This document shows, piece by piece, positions 53,931-63,289 of a stretch of 64,000 bases of DNA (within the stretch, counting starts at the first letter, position 1; every line of letters starts with the position of its first letter). The translations under genes and the position numbers were made by a program. Under the pieces are notes generated by a model. That model searched no databases. It was not told the origin of the DNA and saw only the letters and a program-made list of their open reading frames with translations. The stretch comes from Planctomycetota bacterium (GTDB lineage: Bacteria; Planctomycetota; Phycisphaerae; UBA1845; UTPLA1), in the NCBI GenBank assembly GCA_015654675.1, contig JAATGM010000032.1:124001-188000 (forward strand), given 5' to 3'.

Positions 53931-55658
53931 TCAGTTCTGGACCGCGAAGTCCTTGAGTTCCAGGCGTTTGAACAGGATTTCGGGGACCGGGCCCAGCGCG
54001 TGGCCGGCTGGGAGCTCATCTGCGGCCTGATTCCATGTCCAGGCGTCCGGTTCGACGCCCAGCGACGCTCTGATCTTATCGCCGGCGAATGGGAGGAATG
54101 GCGTCAGCAGTACGCCCAGCGTGCGCGTGCACTGGATGCAGGTATAGATGGTCGTCGCGCACTGCTCGGCGTCCGTCTTGCGGCTCTTCCACGGCGCGGC
54201 CGCGTCGATGAAGCGGTTGCAGGCCCGGAAGCCGTCCATGATCCGTCCGAGGGCAGACTTGAACCTAAACGCTTCCAAGTCGTCCGCGACTGACTGAACC
54301 AGGCCGCGAACTTCGGCGATCACCGCCCGATCGGCGTCGGCCGTCTTCGTCGGCTGCGGAACTTTGCGGCCGTAATCGTCGGTCACGATTTTCTGCCAGC
54401 GATTGACGAAGTTGCCCAGCGTCGCGATCAGCTCGCTGTTATTCCGCTCGACGAACGCGTCAAAGTCCCACGCCGTCCGCTGTCCCTCGGGCGCGATGGC
54501 CGTCAGGTAATACCGCAGCGGATCAGGGTCGAACAATTTGAGATATTCCTCAATCCAGATGGCCGTTCCGCGGCTCTTGCTGATCTTCTCTTCTTCCTTG
54601 CCGGGAAACTGAATATTCAAGAACGAGTTCGCCACCACGTTCCACGGCAGTTGGTATTCGCCCTTTTCGCCCTGGATCGACGCACTGTCGTGCGTGGCCA
54701 GCAACATGGCCGGCCAGGTCAGCGCGTGAAAAATCGTATTGTCCTCGCCGATGAAGTGGATGATCTTGCAATCCGGGTCGCACCACCACGCCCGATACTG
54801 CTCGGCCGGCTCGCCGCGCTGCGCGCAGAGCGCCGCGGTGAAACTCACGTAGCCGATCGGCGCATCAAACCAGACATACAGCGTCTTGCCCTTCGCATCC
54901 GGGTCGTCGAGCGGCACCGGCACGCCCCAGGTCAGGTCGCGCGTCATCGATCGCTCGGGCAGGCCACCCGCGATCTGAGCCAGCGCGAAATTGAGCACGC
55001 TCGGCCGCCAGTCGCGTTTCGTCCGCAGCCAAGATTCCAGTTTCGGTGCGAGCTGATCGAGCCGCAGATACCAGTGCACCGTCTCGCGCGGCTCGGGCTT
55101 CGTGCCGGTCAGCACGCTCTTCGGCTCCTTCAGCAGCAGCGGATCGATGTTTCGGCCGCACGACTCGCACTGGTCGCCGTACGCATTGGGTTTTCCACAA
55201 TCGGGATAGTGGCAGATGCCGGTGACGAATCGGTCCGGCAGGAACATGTTCGCCTGGACGTCATAGAGCTGCCGCGTCGATTTTTTCGTGAAGAAGCCCT
55301 TGGCGTGAATCTTGAGAAAGAAGTCCTGGCTGAGCTTCTCGTGCAGCTTCGCGTATTCGGGCTGGTGCGTCCCGCCGTAAATATCGAAGAGAATGCCCAG
55401 CCCCTCGAAGGCACGCCGCTGCGAGGCGTTGTAATGCGCGGTCAGTTCCTCAACCGGCCTGCCCTCTTCCTTCGCGCTCTTGAGCGCCGCCACGCCGTTG
55501 TCGTCGCTGCCGCAGATAAACCGCACGTCGTCGCCGCGCGACCGCAGGTAGCGCACGTAGATGTCGGCCGGCAGGTAGGCCCCGGCGATGTGCCCGATGT
55601 GCAGCCGCCCGTTCGAGTAGGGCAGCGCTCCTGTCACCAAAAACCGACGACAACTCAT
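53931..55658 (-). CDS. metG: Methionyl-tRNA synthetase
   Basis: 575 residues from ATG 55658; GTG 55670 would add four. Class-I signatures: FLVTGALPYSNGRLHIGHIAG (HIGH), the zinc knuckle CHYPDCGKPNAYGDQCESCG, VWFDAPIGYVSF, IHFIGEDNTIFHALTWP and the KMSKS-loop variant EEKISKSRG. An anticodon-binding helical domain follows, with no C-terminal EMAPII-like dimer domain. The single complete gene suggests the housekeeping enzyme. Confidence 0.96.
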   Translation of the reverse strand: MSCRRFLVTGALPYSNGRLHIGHIAGAYLPADIYVRYLRSRGDDVRFICGSDDNGVAALKSAKEEGRPVEELTAHYNASQRRAFEGLGILFDIYGGTHQPEYAKLHEKLSQDFFLKIHAKGFFTKKSTRQLYDVQANMFLPDRFVTGICHYPDCGKPNAYGDQCESCGRNIDPLLLKEPKSVLTGTKPEPRETVHWYLRLDQLAPKLESWLRTKRDWRPSVLNFALAQIAGGLPERSMTRDLTWGVPVPLDDPDAKGKTLYVWFDAPIGYVSFTAALCAQRGEPAEQYRAWWCDPDCKIIHFIGEDNTIFHALTWPAMLLATHDSASIQGEKGEYQLPWNVVANSFLNIQFPGKEEEKISKSRGTAIWIEEYLKLFDPDPLRYYLTAIAPEGQRTAWDFDAFVERNNSELIATLGNFVNRWQKIVTDDYGRKVPQPTKTADADRAVIAEVRGLVQSVADDLEAFRFKSALGRIMDGFRACNRFIDAAAPWKSRKTDAEQCATTIYTCIQCTRTLGVLLTPFLPFAGDKIRASLGVEPDAWTWNQAADELPAGHALGPVPEILFKRLELKDFAVQN

Positions 55659-55786
55659 GAAAACTCGCACTCCGCAACGAAAAACAAGCGAAGCGGCATC
55701 CTAGCATCGCACCGCTAATTTGACAGCCCGTTCAGTGCGGTTCTAAGCTGTGATAGACGGTTGGGGGCCGCCGACTTGCGAATTCC

Positions 55787-56677
55787 ATGATGTCCACTGG
55801 TTCACATCCCGCCTGGCTCGACGCGTCACTCGAGTTGCTGCGCGGAAGCCAGAACGCAGACGGCGGGTGGGCCTACTTCGCGGGCGGTGAAAGCGCCATC
55901 GAACCGACTGCTACCGCCATCGCGGCCCTGCACGCAATGGACGTCGATCGCGACGCCCGCCGACGGGGTCTCGACTTTCTGGCATCAATGCAAGTCAAGG
56001 GCGGTGCTCTCAAGCCCCAGTCTTCGCAGGCTGATGCGACCTCGCTTTCGGCCATGGCCGGATTGGTGCATCTTCGCTGCAGCGGGGGTGCTTCGCTCGC
56101 TACGCAGATCGCCGACACGCTGGTCGCATTTCCGGCCCGCACGCTGGCCCGTGACCCGAGCTTTGCCAACGACTCGACTCTTCGCGGCCTGCCCTGGACG
56201 GCCAACACCTATAGCTGGGTCGAGCCGACCGCTTACGGCGTCATGCTGTTCGACGCGCTCGGCCGGACCGACGCCGCGCGAACCATTGAATCGCGCACAC
56301 TGCTGCTCGATCGCGCCGTGCCGACCGGCGGCTGGAACTACGGCAACCCCGCGGTCTTCAACACTACGCTCGAAGCTGACCCGCTTACCACGGCCTTTGT
56401 CATCCTCGCCCTGCTCGACGACCCGGCCCGCAAACAGATCACCGACGCCGCCGCGTTCCTCCGCTCGCAGGTCGATCGACTGCCATCGCCGCTCACGCTG
56501 GCCTGGGCGGCCGTCGCACTTCGCTCGCTGGGAAACGACACCTCGGTCGATCCGGCTCGCTTTGGACCGCTACTTACCAACGGCATCCTCGCCGCGCGAA
56601 GTCCCTGGCATCACGCCGCCGCCGCACTGGCCGTCGCACCGCTCGATCGCAACCCCTTCGTCCGGAGCCACGCGTGA
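55787..56677 (+). CDS. Squalene-cyclase/prenyltransferase-like alpha-alpha repeat protein
   Basis: 296 residues from the first of two ATGs at 55787. It has helical repeats with QNADGGWAYFAGG (a QW-like motif), EPTATAIAALHAM, EPTAYGVMLFDALG, and a second GGWNYGNP followed by EADPLTTAFVILAL. No DxDD catalytic motif of hopene cyclases is seen and it is half their length, so it may be a non-cyclase alpha/alpha-toroid. No signal peptide. The stop overlaps the GTG of the DUF362 gene (GTGA), so the products probably act together. Confidence 0.72.
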   Translation: MMSTGSHPAWLDASLELLRGSQNADGGWAYFAGGESAIEPTATAIAALHAMDVDRDARRRGLDFLASMQVKGGALKPQSSQADATSLSAMAGLVHLRCSGGASLATQIADTLVAFPARTLARDPSFANDSTLRGLPWTANTYSWVEPTAYGVMLFDALGRTDAARTIESRTLLLDRAVPTGGWNYGNPAVFNTTLEADPLTTAFVILALLDDPARKQITDAAAFLRSQVDRLPSPLTLAWAAVALRSLGNDTSVDPARFGPLLTNGILAARSPWHHAAAALAVAPLDRNPFVRSHA

Positions 56678-57648
56678 ACCGCCGCCAGTTCATCAAGTCG
56701 ACCGGCGTCGTCGCGGCCGCCACCGCCGCCCGCGGCTGCAGTCCGTTGCCGCTGAGCACGCCCAACCTGCCCGGCCGCGTCTTCATCGGCGCCGCCGACA
56801 ACTATCGCACCAATCTCGTCTCCGTCATCGACGCCGGTCTGCGCGAATTTCCCAGCTTCAACGTGGCCGGCAAGAGCGTGCTGCTCAAGCCGAACCTTGT
56901 CGAGACATCCGAGAGCGATCGGCCGATCAACACCCACCCGGCCGTCGTCATTGCCGCCGCCGAGTCGCTCCGCCGTGCCGGCGCGAGCCGCATCGTCGTC
57001 GCTGACGGGCCGGGCCACCGTCGCGACATCGAGCTGGTGCTGGCCCAGTCCGGTCTCGGTCGCGAGTTGCGCGACGCGAAGCTCGATTTCGTCGACCTCA
57101 ATCACGACGCGGTCGTGCCGATTGCCAACGTCGGTAATCGCACAAACCTGAAGACGCTCTATTTGCCGCGCTCCGTCATGCAGGCCGACGTGGTCGTCTC
57201 GATTGCCAAGCTCAAGACGCACCACTGGGCCGGCTGCACACTCTCGATGAAAAACTGTTTCGGCCTCATGCCGGGTCTGGTTTATGGCTGGCCGAAGAAC
57301 ATTCTTCACTGGGAGGGAATCGAAAACAGCATCGTCGACATCGTCGCGACCGCCAAACCGCAGTTTGGAATCGTCGATGCAATCGTCGGCATGGAGGGCG
57401 ACGGCCCGCTCATGGGCAGCGCCAAGCAGGTAGGCACGCTGGTCATGGGCGATCGGCTCGCGAGTCTCGACGCGACTTGCGCCTCGATCATGGGCATGAA
57501 CCCCGGCCGCATCTGGTACATCAACGAGCTGGCCCGTCGCGGATTCGGCGGCGCGGCCGTCGCCGACATCGAGCAGCGCGGCGAGAACATCGCGCGTTTT
57601 AAGACGCGTTTCGCGGTTCTGCCTCAATTCAATAATCTGTTTGCCTGA
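56674..57648 (+). CDS. DUF362 protein with Tat-like signal
   Basis: 324 residues from GTG 56674 in a GTGA overlap with the repeat-protein gene. The N-terminus NRRQFIKSTGVVAAATAARGC has a twin-arginine motif and a possible lipobox (Cys about 22). DUF362 signatures: VLLKPNLVET, AGASRIVVADGPGH, VSIAKLKTHHWAGCTLSMKNCFGLMPG and GIVDAIVGMEGDGPLMGS. Its CysxxCys ferredoxin motifs are absent, unlike some relatives. The family is of unknown function. It is convergent with the TM2 gene, 1 bp away. Confidence 0.85.
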   Translation: MNRRQFIKSTGVVAAATAARGCSPLPLSTPNLPGRVFIGAADNYRTNLVSVIDAGLREFPSFNVAGKSVLLKPNLVETSESDRPINTHPAVVIAAAESLRRAGASRIVVADGPGHRRDIELVLAQSGLGRELRDAKLDFVDLNHDAVVPIANVGNRTNLKTLYLPRSVMQADVVVSIAKLKTHHWAGCTLSMKNCFGLMPGLVYGWPKNILHWEGIENSIVDIVATAKPQFGIVDAIVGMEGDGPLMGSAKQVGTLVMGDRLASLDATCASIMGMNPGRIWYINELARRGFGGAAVADIEQRGENIARFKTRFAVLPQFNNLFA

Positions 57649-57649
57649 G

Positions 57650-58186
57650 TTAGTCGCGGAGTCGCTTGCCGTCGACGTCGCGCATCGCACCGGCGAGGCA
57701 CATGATGCCCTCGATGAATCCCCAGATGGCGCCGATGCCGCAGCAGAACGTGGCAACGATCATCAGAACGCCGATGCCGGTGTAACCCAGATAGAAGCGA
57801 TGCGCCCCGCACCATCCGAGGAAGATGCCCAGCAGCCCGGCGGTGACTTTGCTGCGTTCGCTGATCGATTCGTTGAGCGCCGCCTGCAGCGGTTGCAGAC
57901 CGGTCGGAGGAGTCGCTCCGCCGGCCGGTGGTCGATAGGCGGTTTGCGTCGCTTCGATGTTCCCAGGGCCGCCTCCGCTGGCGACCATTCCGCGGCTGCC
58001 TGGCTCGAAAAAGGCCGCGCGTAATTCGGGGATCGATACCGCACTCAGCGACTCGTTCGTTGCCGCATCGACGAGGACCGTCCCGGCGACGAGCCGGCCT
58101 TCCTGTACCCAACGCAGCAACATCGGCACGTCAGCCGGTCCGTAGCGCTTCCCGTCGGCACCAACAACCAGAAACGTTCGCATCAT
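57650..58186 (-). CDS. GYF-like plus TM2 domain membrane protein
   Basis: 178 residues. Residues 1-62 form a GYF_2-like domain (TFLVVGADGKRYGPADVPMLLRWVQEGRL), a Gly/Pro linker follows, and residues 110-165 are a TM2 domain (KVTAGLLGIFLGWCGAHRFYLGYTGIGVLMIV, GFIEGIMC). GYF_2 domains bind proline-rich ligands; the upstream partner protein in the same transcript has long Pro/Ala/Thr-rich segments. TM2 proteins have no settled role. The gap to the upstream SH3 gene is 18 bases. Confidence 0.85.
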   Translation of the reverse strand: MMRTFLVVGADGKRYGPADVPMLLRWVQEGRLVAGTVLVDAATNESLSAVSIPELRAAFFEPGSRGMVASGGGPGNIEATQTAYRPPAGGATPPTGLQPLQAALNESISERSKVTAGLLGIFLGWCGAHRFYLGYTGIGVLMIVATFCCGIGAIWGFIEGIMCLAGAMRDVDGKRLRD

Positions 58187-58204
58187 GCTCCCCCGCTCAC
58201 GCCA

Positions 58205-59770
58205 TCAATCGCCGCGGCCGGGGTTCACGTTTTCGATCGTCACGCCCGAGTCGCTGCTGCCCGTGTCGCCACTATCGCTCGACACTGGAGTGCTCTTCGG
58301 CGGGACGGTGTTTGCAGCCGGCGGCGGTAGTGGTGCGGCGGTCTTCTTTTGCATGGGCTCGATCGGGGTGATCGGCGCGGCGCTGGCCGTCGCGCCGCCA
58401 ACTCCCGGCAATGGCAGCCGCGAGATTTCATTCGCTACGCCGATCGTCACCTTGGCGGCTGTACTGAAATACTGACTTGATACGCGAATGCCCACGTATT
58501 GGTTCAAATAGGTTGCTGCGTCGAGGCCGGTTGCCGGAGGAATATCGATGTACGCCACTGTCTTGCTCGTCAGCGGATCGTATAAGCGGTACCGATTCGG
58601 CATTCCGCCGAACGCCATGCTCCGCTGCAATTCGCCCTTCAAATCCCAGAAACGCTGCTCGGACGGAACTTTCGCGTCGAGAATTCGCTGTCGGTCATCG
58701 CCCAACTTGGCAACGAACGCCTCAAGCGACTGATTCTGGTTCTTCGCGTCGTTGACCAACCGCTCAAGGTCGGCCCGCGCCTGAAGCTGCTCGATGCGCT
58801 TCTTGGCGACCGCCTGCGCCACGCGGTCCTCGTCCTGGTCGGCAATCGGCTTGTAGCGATCGACCAGATTCGTGAATGCCATGGCCGGCTTGTTTGACGC
58901 CTGCATACCACGCAGCTCGCTCTCAACCGCCTCGAGCATCTTGCGATACTTCCCGCCCGCGCCGCTGCCCGTCTTCGGGCCCTCGACTGAGATCATCGTG
59001 TTGCCGGAGTCTGACATGGTCGATTCGCCGGCGTTGGCCGTCTTGGTTTCGGTTGGCGAGTCGATTGTGCTCGACTGAACCACCGAAGACTGCTTGGCCG
59101 GCGGCTCGGTTGTCTTCGCGGCGGCGGGCGCTTCGGCTGTCTTGGTCGGCTTGAACTTCGGGCCATCGGGGCCGACGGGGTGGATGTATTGCTCGCTGAT
59201 GTAAAGATAGGAACCTTCGGGGGGCGCGATTTTCAGAAAGCCCTCGGACTCGCCGACGATGCTCACTTCCGTGCCCTTCGGAAGAATCTGCTGTGCCGCC
59301 GACTTGCGCGGGCTCAGGTCGCTGCCGGCTTTCACGTAAACGCCATCGACCTTCGTCACGCCTTTGTCGCTGCCGGCTGTTCGCTCGACCGCGGTGGATT
59401 CGACGTAGCTGAAGCTGCCGGGCGGCGGGACGATGCGATGCCAGCCCGACATCGTGCCGATGACACGAACCGTTGTGCCGCGAGCGAGCTTCATGGTCGG
59501 ATACCAGTTCACTCCCGCGCCGCTGCGGACATAGACGCTGTCGCCCGTGACTTCGCCTTCGAACGGACCGCTCGGCTTGTCGGCCGTTGCAGTGTCCGGC
59601 GCTTTCGCGGGCGCGTCAGTCGGTGCGGCTGCGCTGTTCGCGGGCGGTGTGGTGGCTGCCGGCGCGGCGCTCGTCGGTGTGGCCGGTGGTTCGGTCGTCT
59701 GCGCCAATGCCAACGCGGTGCAAACCGTGAGCACCAACACTCCATTGCCGATTCTCAATTTCGTTTGCAT
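58205..59770 (-). CDS. Secreted SH3-domain protein with coiled-coil middle
   Basis: 521 residues from ATG 59770; the open extension to 59878 has no RBS. The signal peptide ends near ALA-QT. An Ala/Pro/Thr-rich stretch (25-65) is followed by two bacterial SH3 domains: GDSVYVRSGAGVNWYPTMKL (about 70-125) and DGVYVKAGSDLSPRKSAA (about 135-190). Residues 255-370 are charged and helical, probably coiled coil. The C-terminus has a beta-rich segment and a disordered Pro/Ser-rich tail. It probably binds the cell wall or envelope. It precedes the TM2 gene by 18 bases. Confidence 0.8.
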   Translation of the reverse strand: MQTKLRIGNGVLVLTVCTALALAQTTEPPATPTSAAPAATTPPANSAAAPTDAPAKAPDTATADKPSGPFEGEVTGDSVYVRSGAGVNWYPTMKLARGTTVRVIGTMSGWHRIVPPPGSFSYVESTAVERTAGSDKGVTKVDGVYVKAGSDLSPRKSAAQQILPKGTEVSIVGESEGFLKIAPPEGSYLYISEQYIHPVGPDGPKFKPTKTAEAPAAAKTTEPPAKQSSVVQSSTIDSPTETKTANAGESTMSDSGNTMISVEGPKTGSGAGGKYRKMLEAVESELRGMQASNKPAMAFTNLVDRYKPIADQDEDRVAQAVAKKRIEQLQARADLERLVNDAKNQNQSLEAFVAKLGDDRQRILDAKVPSEQRFWDLKGELQRSMAFGGMPNRYRLYDPLTSKTVAYIDIPPATGLDAATYLNQYVGIRVSSQYFSTAAKVTIGVANEISRLPLPGVGGATASAAPITPIEPMQKKTAAPLPPPAANTVPPKSTPVSSDSGDTGSSDSGVTIENVNPGRGD

Positions 59771-59919
59771 GTTTCTATCTCCCGCGCCGCTCATCATGAG
59801 GGGTCGATGCACTGTAAAGTAGAAATCCGCGCCGCACATGTCAACGCGAAGGGGCTGCTGATCTTGCGAAAATCGCACTCAAGCTCATGTGCGATCGAAG
59901 TCTGGAACCGTCGATCGGA

Positions 59920-60731
59920 TCAGGCCGCGGGGATGTCTCGGCGGGCAAACAGTCCCAACCCGACGCACCAACCCACGACCGCCGCCGCGAGCAGGATCCC
60001 CATGTCGCGCCAGGGCCACTGGCCGGTCGCGATGATCGGCAGTGGTTTGTAGTGGTCGAGCACGCCGAGGTAGGCCACCCGCTGAGCCGGCGTCCAGAAC
60101 GAAGACAGGAAGTTGAGGACGAACGACGCCAGCAGCAGGGCGACGATGATCCCCACGGCCACGCCGCGACGCGACAGGGCCGCCGAGAATGGCATCGCGA
60201 GGCAGCCGATCGCCAGATAGAGGGCGTACATGTTCACGGAAACGATCGCCAGACGGGGCAGGTCGAACGGTCCCTTGCCGAGCACCGACTGGGCAAACCA
60301 TGCCCCGACCCACGGCGCGGTGACCAGTAGCAGCCCGCATCCGGCCCAAACGGCGGTCAGCGACCCGTAAACCGAGGTTCGTCGCATCGGCAGGGCCAGC
60401 AGCAGGTCGGCTGTGCCCCGATCCACCTCGCCGACGAGCACACGCGTCGCGAATGCGATTGAAAAGGCCCAGATGACGGCGTGAAGGAAGGGATGGCTGA
60501 ACCCGATCGACATGAGGCCGGAAGGAGTGAGGTAGTTCGAGATATCCGCGCCCGCCAGGATGGACATCAACTGCTTCATGAAGGGCGGCATGCGGCGCAT
60601 GTAGAGCCGCATGTCGCTGATGGAGTACTGGATGGCGATTGAGAACACGATTTCAAAAAGGAACAGGGCGAGTGTGGCCAAAACCAGTAGTAACCACGTA
60701 TCGCGCAGGGTCTTACGCAGCAGTCCGACGT

Positions 60732-60735
<4 letters not shown>
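59920..60735 (-). CDS. ABC-2 type transporter permease
   Basis: 271 residues from ATG 60735, overlapping the ATPase stop (ATGA). It has about six membrane helices in the ABC-2 pattern, with a cytoplasmic N-terminus (LLRKTLRDTWLLLV), a central VLVGEVDRGTADLLLALPMRR motif linking to the ATPase, and a final FARRDIP. Together with the upstream ATPase it should export an unidentified substrate. Confidence 0.88.
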
Positions 60736-61640
<905 letters not shown>

Positions 61641-61729
61641 GGCGGGATTGTAACGAGGGCGACTGGCTTCACATCCGGGCCGTGTCGCCCCGATGATCGG
61701 GCTGTTAGAGTTCCAAACCCGACGCTGAC

Positions 61730-63289
61730 ATGAACGCCACCAAGCTCGTCAAAGCGATTCTCGAACTCCGGACCCAATTCGGTCCGCTTCACACTCGCAG
61801 CAAGCTGACGCTGCTTGGTCGCCTGGCGCGCGTGCGGTTGGATGATCCTGAGTCCATCCAGCAGTTGCACGAATGCCTGTTGTTTCAATCGGCCTATCCG
61901 GATTCGCCGGAAATGCTGCCGCGCATTGATGCTGTTTTTCGGCGAATCGAACAGAGTGCGACCCGGCTCGACGACTCGGGAATCGCCGGTTCGACGTCGA
62001 CGTTGCTGCTTTCATTCGACGCGATGGCGTGGCTGGTTGCGAGGTGGCCGCGCGACGTTGCGATCGATTGGGACGACGGCTCGGCCGGCGACGGGCTGGA
62101 TGACACGCTGCCGCTGCTCATGTCGCCGGTCGAGCGCGACGGGTTCCTCACCGATCAGCTCACGACACAGCGCTGGCTACGTCTGGCTGCCCGGCACGGC
62201 CAGTCCGAGCTTAGCGCACTGCTCGCGCTGCTCGAAAAGGCCAATATCTCCCCCGAGGTTCGTGATCGGCTGCTCGATGCGGCCGAGCTGCACATACGCT
62301 GGCGGCTTCGGCGACGATCGGCGTCGCGCACTTGGACGCGATTCCCGCCGCGGCCGCTCCACTTTCATCGCGAGCCGCTTCAGCGAGGAACCGGCGTTGC
62401 TGAGCTACTCGCCGCTCCGGCGCCGATAGCCAGGCGCCTGACCGCCGCTGCCACGACGAAGTTGCTCGATATTGTTCGGGCGGTCCTTTATGTCCGTAAT
62501 CGCGAGACTGACCCGATCACTTACGCCGATCGACGCGCGGTGGCGCTCTATCAGCTGGAGCGCAGCATCGACGTCGCCCTCTTCGGGCTCCGCCCTGATC
62601 GCCGCCTCGCGCTCGAAAGTTTCGTCGGCTTCGTTCTCGCGAAGAACCGCGTGCCGATCGGCTATGGCGGTGCATGGGTCTGGTTCGACCGGGCGGAGAT
62701 CGGCGTCAATGTGTTCGATTCGTTCCGCGGCGGCGAATCCGCGTTTGCCTTCGCGCAGGTCATGCGCGTCTATCGCTGGCGCTTCGGCCTTCGCCGATTT
62801 CTTGTTGATCCGTTCCAGTTCGGGGCCGACAACGACGAAGGCATCCAGTCCGGTGCTTTCTGGTTCTACTATCGTCTCGGCTTCCGTCCCATCGACCGCA
62901 AGCTCCGCGCCCTCGCCCAGCGTGAAACCGCCCGCATGGCCGCCGACCTCGCCCATCGCACGCCGCCGCGAATACTGAAGCGCCTGGCCGCCGCCAAGCT
63001 CTCGCTCGACGCCGACGGCTCGGCCGGCAAGTCCGACGACACGCCGAATCTTCATCACCTCGGTCAGGCAATGACTCGACGATTCGCGCGGCGTGGCCGC
63101 CCCGGCGAAGCGGGTCTTGAGTCACTTTTCTCTCAATTGGAAAACGTCAGTCGCTGGCCGGTCGCTGATCGCCGCGCTCTGGCGGAAATCGTGCGCGCCA
63201 AGCGCGGTCCCGACGAGCTTCGCTACATGAAGCTCATGCGAAGCCGTCCGCGACTGCGGGCCGCCCTCGCCACGCTCGCTAGGCCTTGA
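61730..63289 (+). CDS. Large protein of unknown function with GNAT-like C-terminal half
   Basis: 519 residues from ATG 61730. No signal peptide or membrane helix. The N-terminal 230 residues are helical and rich in Leu/Arg. Residues about 310-400 include YGGAWVWFDRAEIGVNVFD, RVYRWRFGLRRFLVDPFQFG and GIQSGAFWFYYRLGFRP; the last resembles motif B of GNAT acetyltransferases (YxxxGF). The family is not named from sequence alone. Its stop overlaps the convergent nucleotide-sugar dehydrogenase end by 11 bases. Confidence 0.75.
   Translation: MNATKLVKAILELRTQFGPLHTRSKLTLLGRLARVRLDDPESIQQLHECLLFQSAYPDSPEMLPRIDAVFRRIEQSATRLDDSGIAGSTSTLLLSFDAMAWLVARWPRDVAIDWDDGSAGDGLDDTLPLLMSPVERDGFLTDQLTTQRWLRLAARHGQSELSALLALLEKANISPEVRDRLLDAAELHIRWRLRRRSASRTWTRFPPRPLHFHREPLQRGTGVAELLAAPAPIARRLTAAATTKLLDIVRAVLYVRNRETDPITYADRRAVALYQLERSIDVALFGLRPDRRLALESFVGFVLAKNRVPIGYGGAWVWFDRAEIGVNVFDSFRGGESAFAFAQVMRVYRWRFGLRRFLVDPFQFGADNDEGIQSGAFWFYYRLGFRPIDRKLRALAQRETARMAADLAHRTPPRILKRLAAAKLSLDADGSAGKSDDTPNLHHLGQAMTRRFARRGRPGEAGLESLFSQLENVSRWPVADRRALAEIVRAKRGPDELRYMKLMRSRPRLRAALATLARP

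Noticed and set aside
54651-55718. 355-codon plus-strand frame across metG
   Set aside because: Antisense to a complete methionyl-tRNA synthetase.
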